Shown here in pieces: positions 43,736 to 51,890 of a stretch of 64,000 nucleotides of DNA (position 1 is the first letter of the stretch; each line of letters opens with the position of its first letter). The stretch is taken from the NCBI RefSeq assembly GCF_013322225.1, contig NZ_JAAMFB010000012.1, forward strand, positions 62,001 through 126,000, written 5' to 3'. The DNA is from Agrobacterium larrymoorei (GTDB lineage Bacteria > Pseudomonadota > Alphaproteobacteria > Rhizobiales > Rhizobiaceae). The translations under genes and the position numbers were made by a program. A model generated the notes under the pieces. It saw nothing but the letters and a program-made list of their open reading frames with translations, was not told the DNA's origin and ran no database searches.

Positions 43736-46243
43736 GTGCCAACTTTTTCCCCAAGTCTAGAGAAGGCGCTGCACCAGGCACTGACCTTTGCAAATGAGCG
43801 TCACCACGAGTATGCGACGCTCGAACATCTACTGCTCGCGCTGATCGAGGATGTCGATGCCGCCGCCGTGATGGGTGCGTGCAACGTCGACCTCACTGCA
43901 CTGCGCAAGACCGTGGCTGATTATGTCGATAACGAACTTTCCAATCTGGTCACAGGATATGACGAGGATTCCAAGCCCACCTCCGGCTTCCAGCGCGTCA
44001 TCCAGCGCGCGGTTATCCACGTCCAGTCCTCCGGCCGCGAGGAGGTGACGGGCGCCAACGTTTTGGTCGCCATTTTTGCAGAGCGTGAAAGCCACGCTGC
44101 TTACTTCCTGCAAGAGCAGGAGATGACCCGTTACGATGCGGTCAACTACATCTCGCATGGTATCGGTAAACGTCCGGGTTCTTCCCAGACCCGCACGCCG
44201 CGGGGTTCGGAAGAGAACGAAAACGAGGCAAAGCCAGCGCGAAACGGTTCGGAAGACGATGGTTCCGGTGCCAAGAAGCAGCAGGATGCGCTGAAGGCTT
44301 ACTGCGTCAACCTCAACGACAAGGCTCGTAACGGTAAGATCGATCCGCTGATCGGTCGTCACGAGGAGGTCAACAGGACCATTCAGGTCTTGTGCCGCCG
44401 TTCGAAGAACAATCCGCTTTATGTTGGAGACCCTGGTGTCGGCAAGACCGCCATCGCTGAAGGTCTCGCAAAACGCATTGTTGAAGGCAAGGTGCCGGAA
44501 GCGTTGAAGAACGATACGATCTTCTCGCTGGATATGGGTACGTTGCTGGCCGGTACGCGTTACCGCGGTGATTTCGAAGAGCGCCTGAAACAGGTCGTGA
44601 AGGAACTCGAAGAATTTCCGGGTGCGGTTCTGTTCATCGATGAAATCCACACTGTTATCGGTGCTGGCGCGACATCTGGCGGCGCAATGGATGCGTCCAA
44701 CCTCTTGAAACCTGCACTGTCCTCAGGGGCGATCCGTTGCATCGGTTCGACCACCTACAAGGAGTATCGCCAGTTCTTCGAGAAAGACCGCGCACTTGTG
44801 CGTCGTTTCCAAAAAATCGACGTCAACGAGCCATCCATCGATGATGCCATCGAGATCATGAAGGGTCTGAAGCCCTATTTCGAGGATTATCATCATCTTC
44901 GTTATACCAACGAAGCGATCAAGGCTGCGGTGGAGCTTTCAGCACGTTACATTTCCGACCGCAAGTTGCCGGACAAGGCTATCGACGTGATCGATGAGAC
45001 TGGTGCGGCGCAGATGCTGCTTCCAGCTTCCAAGCGGCGCAAACTCATCACCGAGAAGGAAATCGAGGTCACCATCGCGACGATGGCTCGTATCCCGCCG
45101 AAGACAGTTTCGAAAGATGACGAGATGGTTCTGGCCAATCTCGAGCAGGAACTGCGCTCGGTGGTCTACGGTCAGGATATTGCGATTGAAGCTCTCTCGA
45201 CCGCTATCAAGCTTGCCCGTGCTGGGTTGCGCGAGCCGAACAAGCCGATTGGTTCCTATGTCTTCTCCGGCCCAACCGGCGTGGGTAAAACCGAAGTTGC
45301 CAAGCAGCTTGCGTCGTCACTCGGCGTTGAGATGCTGCGCTTCGACATGTCGGAATATATGGAGCGTCACACCGTATCTCGCTTGCTCGGTGCGCCTCCC
45401 GGCTATGTCGGCTTCGATCAGGGTGGTCTTCTGACAGATGGCGTCGACCAGCATCCGCATTCGGTCGTGCTGCTGGACGAAATCGAAAAGGCGCATCCGG
45501 ATATCTACAATATTCTCTTGCAGGTTATGGACCACGGTTCGCTCACGGATCATAACGGCAAGAAGATCGATTTCCGGAACGTCATTCTGATCATGACCAC
45601 TAATGCGGGCGCGTCCGAAATGGCAAAATCTGCCATCGGTTTCGGTTCGTCGCGTCGATCTGGTGAGGATGAAGAGGCACTGAACAGGCTGTTTACACCG
45701 GAATTCCGCAACCGTCTGGATGCGATCATTCCATTCTCACCTTTGCCAACAGCGGTCATCCACAAGGTTGTCCAGAAGTTCGTCATGCAGCTTGAAACAC
45801 AGCTTTCCGAACGCAACGTTACGTTTGACCTGCACGAAGACGCCATCGCTTGGCTCTCCGATAAGGGCTATGACGAAAAGATGGGTGCGCGTCCGCTTGG
45901 TCGCGTTATTCAGGAGCACATCAAGAAGCCGCTTGCTAACGAGATCCTGTTCGGAAAACTCAAAAAGGGCGGAGTCGTCAGTGTTGCCGTCGACAATAAA
46001 GACGGCAAGGACGGCCTGAAGCTTGAGGTGTTGCCAGAAACGGCTCCAGTCAAACCAAAGCCGGAAGCTGAGTTGAAGGCGGCGAAGTCCCCTGGAAAGG
46101 GCAAGGCCAAGTCGAAAGCGGCAAAGGTTGCCAAGGCTGACGAACAATCAGAGGTCTTGACGCTGGATGACGACAAGTCTGCCGACGAGGCAACGCCTCG
46201 CCGCAAGGCCAACGCGGTTCCAAAAGTGCCGAAGAAAAAGTAA
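43736..46243 (+). CDS. clpA: ClpA ATPase subunit of ClpAP
   Basis: The AAA+ unfoldase of ClpAP, 835 residues. An N-domain (repeat pair from FSPSLEKALHQALTFANERHHEY) precedes two ATPase modules: Walker A GDPGVGKT with VLFIDEIHT, and GPTGVGKT with VVLLDEIEKAHPD. SAIGFGSSRR after the second Walker B region is the ClpP-binding IGF-type loop. The C-terminus has a Lys/Ala-rich tail longer than in E. coli. It starts with GTG, with GAGGA upstream, 10 bases after clpS. A terminator follows. Confidence 0.97.
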   Translation: MPTFSPSLEKALHQALTFANERHHEYATLEHLLLALIEDVDAAAVMGACNVDLTALRKTVADYVDNELSNLVTGYDEDSKPTSGFQRVIQRAVIHVQSSGREEVTGANVLVAIFAERESHAAYFLQEQEMTRYDAVNYISHGIGKRPGSSQTRTPRGSEENENEAKPARNGSEDDGSGAKKQQDALKAYCVNLNDKARNGKIDPLIGRHEEVNRTIQVLCRRSKNNPLYVGDPGVGKTAIAEGLAKRIVEGKVPEALKNDTIFSLDMGTLLAGTRYRGDFEERLKQVVKELEEFPGAVLFIDEIHTVIGAGATSGGAMDASNLLKPALSSGAIRCIGSTTYKEYRQFFEKDRALVRRFQKIDVNEPSIDDAIEIMKGLKPYFEDYHHLRYTNEAIKAAVELSARYISDRKLPDKAIDVIDETGAAQMLLPASKRRKLITEKEIEVTIATMARIPPKTVSKDDEMVLANLEQELRSVVYGQDIAIEALSTAIKLARAGLREPNKPIGSYVFSGPTGVGKTEVAKQLASSLGVEMLRFDMSEYMERHTVSRLLGAPPGYVGFDQGGLLTDGVDQHPHSVVLLDEIEKAHPDIYNILLQVMDHGSLTDHNGKKIDFRNVILIMTTNAGASEMAKSAIGFGSSRRSGEDEEALNRLFTPEFRNRLDAIIPFSPLPTAVIHKVVQKFVMQLETQLSERNVTFDLHEDAIAWLSDKGYDEKMGARPLGRVIQEHIKKPLANEILFGKLKKGGVVSVAVDNKDGKDGLKLEVLPETAPVKPKPEAELKAAKSPGKGKAKSKAAKVAKADEQSEVLTLDDDKSADEATPRRKANAVPKVPKKK

Positions 46244-46265
46244 AAGCGTCTTGTCTTGAGTGATG

Positions 46266-46296
46266 AGTGCCGGGTAGTTTCTGCCCGGCACTTTTG
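46266..46296 (+). terminator. Terminator after clpA
   Basis: AGTGCCGGG (46266-46274) pairs with CCCGGCACT (46284-46292), followed by TTTTG. Confidence 0.85.
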
Positions 46297-46313
46297 TTTG
46301 TATCGGAAATACC

Positions 46314-47069
46314 ATGCCTAGCCAAAATGGCACCGACTCTCACTTTCTCTGGTTCGCACGGGGAATGAGAGGGATATTCTCGCTGCCTTCTCTCATCCTC
46401 ATGACATCGTTTGTTGGGTTCAGTGCGTTTGCGCTGGAATCTGGCGTCACGCGTGGCGAGGCGGTATTCATGACGCTGACGATCTGGGCGCTGCCCGCGA
46501 AGATGATCCTGATCAGCTCCATGGTCAGCGGTGCAGGGCTTGCGGCGTGTTTCCTGGCGGTGACATTATCCTCTATCCGTATGATGCCGATGGTGGCGTC
46601 CATCGTACCGGAGATGCGGACCGCAAAGACCCCAACCTGGCTACTCCTATTCATCTCGCATTTCGTGGCCATAACGGCATGGGTTTTCGCCACGCAAAAT
46701 CTTAGCAAAGTCTCAAGGGAGGCTCGGGTCGCCTGGTTTGCGGGTTTCGGCATGACTTTGACCGTCATAAATGCGCTGATCGTCGGCGTATGTTACGGCG
46801 TGGTTGCGGCTTTTCCGCCGCTCGTTGCTGGTGTGTTGTTCTTTTTGACGCCTGTATACTTCGTCTCGTCGATATGGGCTTCGGCCCGGCACAGCGTCGT
46901 AAAGGTCGCCTTCATCATTGGCGTCATCGGTGGCCCGTTATTTGCGATGATAGAGCCTGAATTCGACATTCTCTATGCGGGTGTCGGCGGCGGAACACTT
47001 GCTTATCTCGTTGATCGTTTTTGGTTTCGCCGCCGCGTTCAACCTGTCTCACCGGAGAGTGAGCTATGA
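46314..47069 (+). CDS. azlC: AzlC-family branched-chain amino acid exporter subunit
   Basis: A 251-residue membrane protein of the AzlC (LIV-E) family, the large subunit of a two-component exporter of branched-chain amino acids and analogues. It has about seven hydrophobic segments and family text such as FVGFSAFALESGVTRGEAVFMTLTIWALPAK. Its stop overlaps the azlD start (ATGATG), so the two subunits are coupled. Substrate is inferred from the family only. Confidence 0.9.
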   Translation: MPSQNGTDSHFLWFARGMRGIFSLPSLILMTSFVGFSAFALESGVTRGEAVFMTLTIWALPAKMILISSMVSGAGLAACFLAVTLSSIRMMPMVASIVPEMRTAKTPTWLLLFISHFVAITAWVFATQNLSKVSREARVAWFAGFGMTLTVINALIVGVCYGVVAAFPPLVAGVLFFLTPVYFVSSIWASARHSVVKVAFIIGVIGGPLFAMIEPEFDILYAGVGGGTLAYLVDRFWFRRRVQPVSPESEL

Positions 47070-47410
47070 TGGGCGACGCGTGGTGGGCGCCTTACCTGTT
47101 CATTGCAATTGCAGGATGGATCGCTACGGATTTATGGCGATGGCTGGGCGTCATCGCCGGTAACAAGCTTCGTGAAGATTCGGAGGCTTTGAACTGGGTG
47201 AGGGCAGTGGCGACGGCTCTCGTTATGGCTGTGACAGCCAAACTGATTGTTTTCCCTACCGGTACGCTTGCTGATTCGCCTGTATGGTTACGGATTGGTG
47301 CCGCTGCGCTGGGCTTCATCGCATTTTTGGCCAGCGGTCAGAGAGTTTTCGTGGGTGTCGTCGTACCGATTATTCTGCTTGCATCGGGCATGTTCCTGCT
47401 AGGAGTCTAA
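47066..47410 (+). CDS. azlD: AzlD-family exporter subunit
   Basis: A 114-residue membrane protein with three to four hydrophobic segments, the small partner of AzlC. The typical NWVRAVATALVMAVTAKLIVFP core and the C-terminal GFIAFLASGQRVFVGVVVPIILLASG are present. It overlaps azlC by 4 bases. A hairpin beyond its stop serves mainly the convergent DUF982 gene. Confidence 0.88.
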   Translation: MMGDAWWAPYLFIAIAGWIATDLWRWLGVIAGNKLREDSEALNWVRAVATALVMAVTAKLIVFPTGTLADSPVWLRIGAAALGFIAFLASGQRVFVGVVVPIILLASGMFLLGV

Positions 47411-47435
47411 CCCGGGTTTTTCATAAATATCGTTC

Positions 47436-47473
47436 AAAAAAAATGGTTGAAGCAGTTTATTTCTGCTTCAACC
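47436..47473 (-). terminator. Strong terminator of the DUF982 gene
   Basis: GGTTGAAGCAG (47445-47455) pairs with CTGCTTCAACC (47463-47473). On the minus strand eight T residues follow (A-run 47436-47443). It ends the minus-strand DUF982 gene. Confidence 0.9.
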
Positions 47474-47492
47474 TCAAAGTATGCCGTTATCA

Positions 47493-47762
47493 CTAATGCA
47501 CGTTCAACACGTGTGCATGGCTGCTGGCCACGAGAAACGATTCTCTCGCAGCCTCAATGTCGCACCGTCCAGAAATCGCGGCGAGGCACTGCTTTTTTGC
47601 TTCTTCGTACTCATATCCGTGGTCGTTCGGCCAACGATACATGAGCATATCAAGCGCGACCAACGGACTGTATATTTCCACCATAGCGCAAAGCGGTAAG
47701 TGTATTGCTACGGGTTTAACCCATTGCGCGTGGTGACAGGGCTGTGACTTGTGGATGAGCAT
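47493..47762 (-). CDS. DUF982 domain protein
   Basis: An 89-residue protein of the rhizobial DUF982 family. The pattern W-x-P-V near the start, LDMLMYRWPNDHGYEYEEAKKQCLAAI and the final AARESFLVASSHA match the family's layout. The ATG at 47762 is preceded by GGAAGGAGG, an excellent ribosome-binding site; a start nine codons earlier lacks one. Function is unknown; rhizobia carry many paralogues, often plasmid-borne. An EcfG-type promoter lies upstream and a strong terminator follows. It is divergent from the BON-like gene. Confidence 0.85.
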   Translation of the reverse strand: MLIHKSQPCHHAQWVKPVAIHLPLCAMVEIYSPLVALDMLMYRWPNDHGYEYEEAKKQCLAAISGRCDIEAARESFLVASSHAHVLNVH

Positions 47763-47791
47763 GGGATCCTCCTTCCCGACCTCGCGCACAA

Positions 47792-47816
47792 AACCGAAAA
47801 ATCACGAAATGGTTCC
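47792..47816 (-). promoter_or_regulatory. EcfG-type promoter of the DUF982 gene
   Basis: On the minus strand GGAAC (47816-47812) and GGTT (47795-47792), 16 bases apart, fit the EcfG consensus GGAAC-N16/17-(C)GTT apart from one base before GTT. It lies 30 bases before the start codon and overlaps the first GTTC of the adjoining repeat cluster. Confidence 0.5.
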
Positions 47817-47914
47817 TGTTCACGGAAAATGTGAACACATTAGGGGTTTCTTTTTATCAAGATGAATGGAAAATGAACGAACACATGAACCGGAGATGAA
47901 CGAAAAAGCTGTTC
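47811..47914. promoter_or_regulatory. GAAC/GTTC repeat cluster (putative operators)
   Basis: Eight GAAC or GTTC motifs fall in about 104 bases (47812, 47818, 47833, 47875, 47879, 47887, 47898, 47911). They include an inverted repeat TGTTCAC-N7-GTGAACA (47817-47837), a LexA-type direct repeat GAAC-N7-GAAC (47887-47901), and TGAAC repeated at 47874, 47886 and 47897, spaced 12 and 11 bases. The spacing near one helical turn suggests cooperative binding. The regulator is unknown. Confidence 0.55.
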
Positions 47915-47950
47915 ACGCGTTTATATGCTCATAATGAAGGAGGCCCGATT

Positions 47951-48199
47951 ATGTTCAATCTGTCTGGAATTCAGGAAAGCTTTTTTGGTGATCGTATGGC
48001 TGGCGTATGCCAGGCGATAACCTCAGCACTCGCGTTTGAAACGGGTCTGGAAAAATCAAGTATTTCGGCCATGGTCGAGAACGACACGATCTACCTCGAA
48101 GGCACAGCCGACTCCGTTGAGGCAATCGACATCGCCATCAGCTTGGCATCTTCGATATCGAACTGCCGCATTCTCAGCCACATCGAGCCAGTTTACTGA
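47951..48199 (+). CDS. Small BON-like domain protein (82 aa)
   Basis: An 82-residue soluble protein. The C-terminal half (VENDTIYLEGTADSVEAIDIAISLA) resembles the strand-helix part of a BON domain, as found in stress and osmotic proteins. AAGGAGG precedes the ATG. The gene is divergent from the DUF982 gene across the repeat cluster. The similarity to BON is partial, so function is not assigned. Confidence 0.62.
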   Translation: MFNLSGIQESFFGDRMAGVCQAITSALAFETGLEKSSISAMVENDTIYLEGTADSVEAIDIAISLASSISNCRILSHIEPVY

Positions 48200-48207
48200 G
48201 AGCCGCG

Positions 48208-48230
48208 TGCCGGGCCATCTGAGCCCGGCA
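48208..48230. terminator. Hairpin between convergent genes
   Basis: TGCCGGGC (48208-48215) pairs with GCCCGGCA (48223-48230) between the stops of the BON-like and DUF192 genes. It lacks a good U-run on either side, so it is a weak terminator call. Confidence 0.45.
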
Positions 48231-48236
48231 AAATTG

Positions 48237-48719
48237 TTATTTGTTGTTGCCGATCTGTTTACTGCGAACAACGTCGCCAGCCTTTATTCGAAGCTTCGCA
48301 GCAAGGCCGCCGTTCAATTCGAGAACGTAGCGGACTGATCCGCCAGAGCCGATGATCGATTCTGAATGCGGAACAGCATTCGCACCGATGTGTTCAATTT
48401 TCCCGGACTTGGACATGAACAGCATATCGAGTGGAATGAAGGTGTTTTTCATCCACATTGTCACGTCTCGGTCGGCACCGAAGTCGAATAACATTCCATG
48501 ATTGTCTGTCATGGTCTTACGGAACATCAGCCCCTGCTGTCTCTGTGCATTGGTCGTGGCGAGTTCTACGGTAAATTCGTGGGTTTTGTTGTCAGAGGTC
48601 TCAATCGTCAGCGTTTCGGTTGGGAAGCTTTCCTGAGCTGTCGTGAGCGTCGGCGAGCATAAAGACAACACAAGCGCCAAAAAGGCGCTCGCAACTTTTC
48701 CTGATCTGGAAGAATTCAT
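48237..48719 (-). CDS. Exported DUF192 protein
   Basis: A 160-residue exported DUF192 protein. A signal peptide (residues 1-28, to TTAQ) precedes the domain, whose signatures are TTNAQRQQGLMFRKTM, MLFDFGADRDVTMWMKNTFIPLDMLF and the C-terminal YVLELNGGLAAKLRIKAGD. The family is periplasmic or membrane-bound and of unknown function. Its ATG overlaps the stop of the cold-shock gene by one base (TAATG), so the two are coupled. Confidence 0.9.
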   Translation of the reverse strand: MNSSRSGKVASAFLALVLSLCSPTLTTAQESFPTETLTIETSDNKTHEFTVELATTNAQRQQGLMFRKTMTDNHGMLFDFGADRDVTMWMKNTFIPLDMLFMSKSGKIEHIGANAVPHSESIIGSGGSVRYVLELNGGLAAKLRIKAGDVVRSKQIGNNK

Positions 48720-49297
48720 TAGTGGGCCATCCCAATACGCGCCGGATTGTCCGGATGGATTTCAGCAGCCATCAAGCCCTTATCTCCATCTCCATACCGA
48801 ACCAGAACGACCTGACCGGGACGAAGTTCCGCAAGACCGTACCTGCGTAAAGTCTCCATATGAACGAAGATATCCTCGGTGCCTTCGCCGCGCGTCAGGA
48901 AGCCGAAGCCCTTGGTACGGTTGAACCACTTGACGATGGCGCGCTCCAGTCCGCTCTGTGGCGTAACCTGAACATGAGTGCGTACCGGCGGCATCTGCGA
49001 GGGATGAACAGCCGTGGACTGATCCATGGAGAGAATGCGGAAAGTCTGGTAGCCACGGTCCCGACGCTGGATAAGCGCTACGATGCGCGTGCCTTCGAGA
49101 ATGGTCTGATAACCATCACGGCGCAGGCAAGAGACGTGGAGAAGCACATCCTGCGTGCCATTATCGGGAACGATGAATCCGAAGCCTTTGGCAACGTCGA
49201 ACCATTTTACGACACCAGTGATCTCGACAAGGTCAACGGCATCGCCCGAAAGGTCTTCGAAATCGACAACAGTTTTCGACGACATTCTATCAGCCAT
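48719..49297 (-). CDS. Double cold-shock-domain protein
   Basis: A 192-residue RNA/DNA-binding protein with two complete cold-shock domains: VVKWFDVAKGFGFIVPDNG with DVLLHVSCL, and IVKWFNRTKGFGFLTRGEG with DIFVHMETL. Each holds the RNP1-type KGFGF and RNP2-type DxxxH elements. Single-domain CspA proteins are usual; the two-domain form occurs in Alphaproteobacteria (Caulobacter CspC/D type). It is followed by, and overlaps, the DUF192 gene. A CtrA-type box lies 48 bases upstream of its start. Confidence 0.93.
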   Translation of the reverse strand: MADRMSSKTVVDFEDLSGDAVDLVEITGVVKWFDVAKGFGFIVPDNGTQDVLLHVSCLRRDGYQTILEGTRIVALIQRRDRGYQTFRILSMDQSTAVHPSQMPPVRTHVQVTPQSGLERAIVKWFNRTKGFGFLTRGEGTEDIFVHMETLRRYGLAELRPGQVVLVRYGDGDKGLMAAEIHPDNPARIGMAH

Positions 49298-49344
49298 ATT
49301 TGCCCAGCCCCTCGATTACGCACCACTACCGGTCAACTGATTCT

Positions 49345-49359
49345 TTAACCAGAGATTAA
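49345..49359. promoter_or_regulatory. CtrA-type box
   Basis: TTAA-CCAGAGA-TTAA, with a C after it, equals the full CtrA consensus TTAA-N7-TTAA. It lies between the divergent cold-shock and gloA genes, 48 bases before the former. About one match or fewer is expected by chance in this window. CckA, encoded in the window, is the upstream kinase of CtrA. Confidence 0.5.
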
Positions 49360-49485
49360 CATCTTGGTAACGGTTTTGCGCAAGTCCTAGTTTGTGATTA
49401 CTCATCGGTTTTTACCCTTTCGGGCTTGCTCAAGGCTGACTTGCATGGCCTAAATGAAGGTGAGATGCATGGAAGGAGAATGCAA

Positions 49486-49926
49486 ATGCGTTATCTACAC
49501 ACGATGGTTCGCGTCAAAGACCTCGAAAAATCCCTGAATTTCTACTGTAATCTCTTCGGTTTAGAGGAAGTTCGCCGTATCGATAACGAAAAAGGTCGCT
49601 TTACGCTGGTGTTTCTCGCTGCGTTCGAAGATGTGGCGACCGCAAAGGAGAACAAGGCTCCATGCCTGGAGCTCACCTATAATTGGGATGCGGAGGATTA
49701 CACCGGCGGGCGCAATTTCGGCCATTTGGCTTACGAGGTTGATGATATCTACGAAACCTGCGCGAAGCTTCAGGCAAATGGCGTGACGATCAATCGCCCG
49801 CCTCGTGATGGCCACATGGCTTTCGTTCGCTCTCCTGACGGCATCTCCATCGAAATTCTTCAAAAAGGCGCAAGCCTGGCACCAGCCGAGCCATGGATAT
49901 CTATGGAAAACACCGGTTCTTGGTGA
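49486..49926 (+). CDS. gloA: Lactoylglutathione lyase (glyoxalase I)
   Basis: Glyoxalase I, 146 residues, converts the methylglyoxal-glutathione adduct to lactoylglutathione. Metal ligands are in place: His5 ([10 protein letters not shown]), Glu in CLELTYNWD, His in [13 protein letters not shown] and Glu in PDGISIEIL. The ATG at 49486 follows GGAAGGAG by 7 bases; an upstream frame start is rejected. It is a single-domain bacterial form, probably nickel- or cobalt-dependent by family. It is divergent from the cold-shock gene. Confidence 0.95.
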   Translation: MRYLHTMVRVKDLEKSLNFYCNLFGLEEVRRIDNEKGRFTLVFLAAFEDVATAKENKAPCLELTYNWDAEDYTGGRNFGHLAYEVDDIYETCAKLQANGVTINRPPRDGHMAFVRSPDGISIEILQKGASLAPAEPWISMENTGSW

Positions 49927-50066
49927 TGTCGTGGGCTGTGCTAACCTTCGACCTGCATGAACGGCCTTGAGAATACGAAAGCTCCCATTAGTCGGCTTGG
50001 TGCGGACTGGCGGGAGCCTCGTCTGGCGAAACGGTATATCTTGCATGCAAACGGAGGTTTCTTCTG

Positions 50067-51284
50067 TTGACATCAACGGCTGACAACATCTCGAAGAAAG
50101 TGCCGCTTGCGCTTTTGGCCGCGGTTTCACTTCTGGTCCTGTCCGGCTGTGTCTCGGAAGTGCAAGAGGCAGCGGCTGACCTGAAGCCAACCGCAGCAAC
50201 CGCGCCGGAAAATACCGTGAGCGCGGCAAGTTCGCCGCCGGGTGGTGCGATGGTACATCAGGCAGGCTATGTCGATCCTGTCGTTGCGTCTGCCGCTTCC
50301 GGCCATCGCTCACAGCCAAATGCGGCGCAGTCTCAATATCAGCCAATTCAACCCACTGCTGGCGAAACACCGCAGATGGCCGGACTGGTGACGCAGCCCA
50401 CCGGTATCTCCGCCGGGTCACAAAGCATCTTTTCAAGCGCGCAAGGTGGACCGGCGTCTGCCGCCAATACAGCGGGTGGCCAGATGAATACGGGTTCTGT
50501 TCCAGCCTATGCGCCGACGCCAAAAATCTCACCTGCTCTTAACAGTGTTTACTCGGCACCCGCCGCGCCTGTGGCGTATCCTCAACCAGTGACACAGCAA
50601 CGTCCGCTGGAGCATTCTGCCAACAGCCAATCACCCGCCGCGTCCGGCTCGACAGAAAATCTTGCCGCGAGTGTTTCCGGGGAGAACGTACCTCCGGACG
50701 GCAGCTTGCAGAGCGTGCCGATCGCTGCCTTTTTTGCCGGTGCTGCGAAAAAACGAACGGCTGCACAAACGTCTGCCGGAACGCAGATTGCTGCACTTCC
50801 CAGGTCTGCCCAAGCGGGAATAGCGCTTGCGGGCAGGGCAACCATGACGGACGAGTTCGACGATTCCCATACGGATGACGATGACAAGCCGGCGGGACTG
50901 ATGAAGCTCGCCTCACTTTCAGGCCTCAGTCGGGTCATGCCGAACGGACTTGTCCTGCAAACGGAGCAGGTAAATGTCGGCTGCTTCAAGCCCGAACTGA
51001 TCCGTCGTATCAAGGAAGTCGAATCGCACTACCAGCGTCCAGCCATAATCACGTCCGGCTATCGTCCACCGAAGGGCGCCACACAACACTCCAAGCATTA
51101 CACATGTGAAGCGGCAGATATTCAGGTCAAGGGCGTTTCAAAATGGGAGCTTGCGGAGTATTTGCGTTCCTTGCCGGATCGGGGTGGGGTGGGTACATAC
51201 TGTCACACCGAGTCCGTCCATCTGGACCTGGGTGAACCGCGTGACTGGAACTGGCGTTGCAGGCGCACCGCACAAAATCTCTGA
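50067..51284 (+). CDS. DUF882/YcbK-type peptidase lipoprotein
   Basis: A 405-residue lipoprotein with a C-terminal peptidase M15-like (DUF882/YcbK) domain. The lipobox LSGC follows a hydrophobic run. About 230 residues of Pro, Ala, Gln and Ser-rich linker precede the domain (from about 295), whose metal-binding residues are in HSKHYTCEAADIQV and TESVHLDLGEPRDWNW. It likely acts on peptidoglycan peptides in the periplasm. The start is a TTG, supported by GGAGG nine bases upstream; no ATG in frame keeps the signal. The frame extends no further upstream. Confidence 0.82.
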   Translation: MTSTADNISKKVPLALLAAVSLLVLSGCVSEVQEAAADLKPTAATAPENTVSAASSPPGGAMVHQAGYVDPVVASAASGHRSQPNAAQSQYQPIQPTAGETPQMAGLVTQPTGISAGSQSIFSSAQGGPASAANTAGGQMNTGSVPAYAPTPKISPALNSVYSAPAAPVAYPQPVTQQRPLEHSANSQSPAASGSTENLAASVSGENVPPDGSLQSVPIAAFFAGAAKKRTAAQTSAGTQIAALPRSAQAGIALAGRATMTDEFDDSHTDDDDKPAGLMKLASLSGLSRVMPNGLVLQTEQVNVGCFKPELIRRIKEVESHYQRPAIITSGYRPPKGATQHSKHYTCEAADIQVKGVSKWELAEYLRSLPDRGGVGTYCHTESVHLDLGEPRDWNWRCRRTAQNL

Positions 51285-51420
51285 CAAAGCAGTTGCTCCG
51301 GCGCAAGTCCCTGAAGCCATAGACGGCGATTTTGCCGTTGCGTAAAAACACGGTCAACGGATGGTTAAGCAAATGCCGCTAAGGTGATTCCAGTAGCGCG
51401 TTTGAAGGCTGTTCGAGAGT

Positions 51421-51738
51421 ATGTGGACAAAGCATCATAAGAAAAGACGGTTTGGCCGTCTCGTTGTTCCTGCGATTACGGTCGCGTTTCTCTCCTATTT
51501 CGGATATCATTCGGTCCATGGCGATTTCGGGCTTGAGGCAACGGAGCGTCTGGAGCGTCAGCGCATTGCGAGAACGGCCGAACGGGACAAGCTCGTCAAG
51601 GCCCGCGTCGCACTCGAGCGTCAGGTCGAACTGATGAGCGATGGTTCCCTCGAAAGAGACATGATCGACGAGATTTCTCGGTATCAACTGAATATGTCGA
51701 AGCCGGATGAAATCGTCATCATGAACGGATATTTGTGA
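51421..51738 (+). CDS. FtsB/DivIC-like septum protein
   Basis: A 105-residue bitopic membrane protein of the septum-formation initiator family. A basic N-terminus, one membrane helix (LVVPAITVAFLSYFGYH) and a coiled coil (LEATERLERQRIARTAERDKLVKARVALERQVELM) fit FtsB, which links FtsL and FtsQ in the divisome. It sits directly upstream of pdhA, the position such a gene has in Rhizobiaceae as I recall it. A terminator overlaps its end. Confidence 0.85.
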   Translation: MWTKHHKKRRFGRLVVPAITVAFLSYFGYHSVHGDFGLEATERLERQRIARTAERDKLVKARVALERQVELMSDGSLERDMIDEISRYQLNMSKPDEIVIMNGYL

Positions 51739-51764
51739 TTAACCTAATTCGGGTTAATCAATTT
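51737..51764 (+). terminator. AT-rich terminator after ftsB-like gene
   Basis: GATTAACC (51737-51744) pairs with GGTTAATC (51752-51759), followed by AATTTTT. It overlaps the stop codon of the ftsB-like gene. Confidence 0.6.
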
Positions 51765-51890
51765 TTATGATTTATTCACAGCTACTTAACTTGAATATGA
51801 GCCATGCGTTTATGGCATTGCTGCTTCGCATTTTCTTGCATATGTTACGCGCCACTCCAACCATTCAAATTCAACTTAAGGGAGGGATGA

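Noticed and set aside
47887..47901. Firm LexA-site call before the BON-like gene
   Set aside because: GAAC-N7-GAAC is expected about twice by chance in 64 kb, and this one is part of a larger repeat array that may belong to another regulator. Kept only as part of the cluster.
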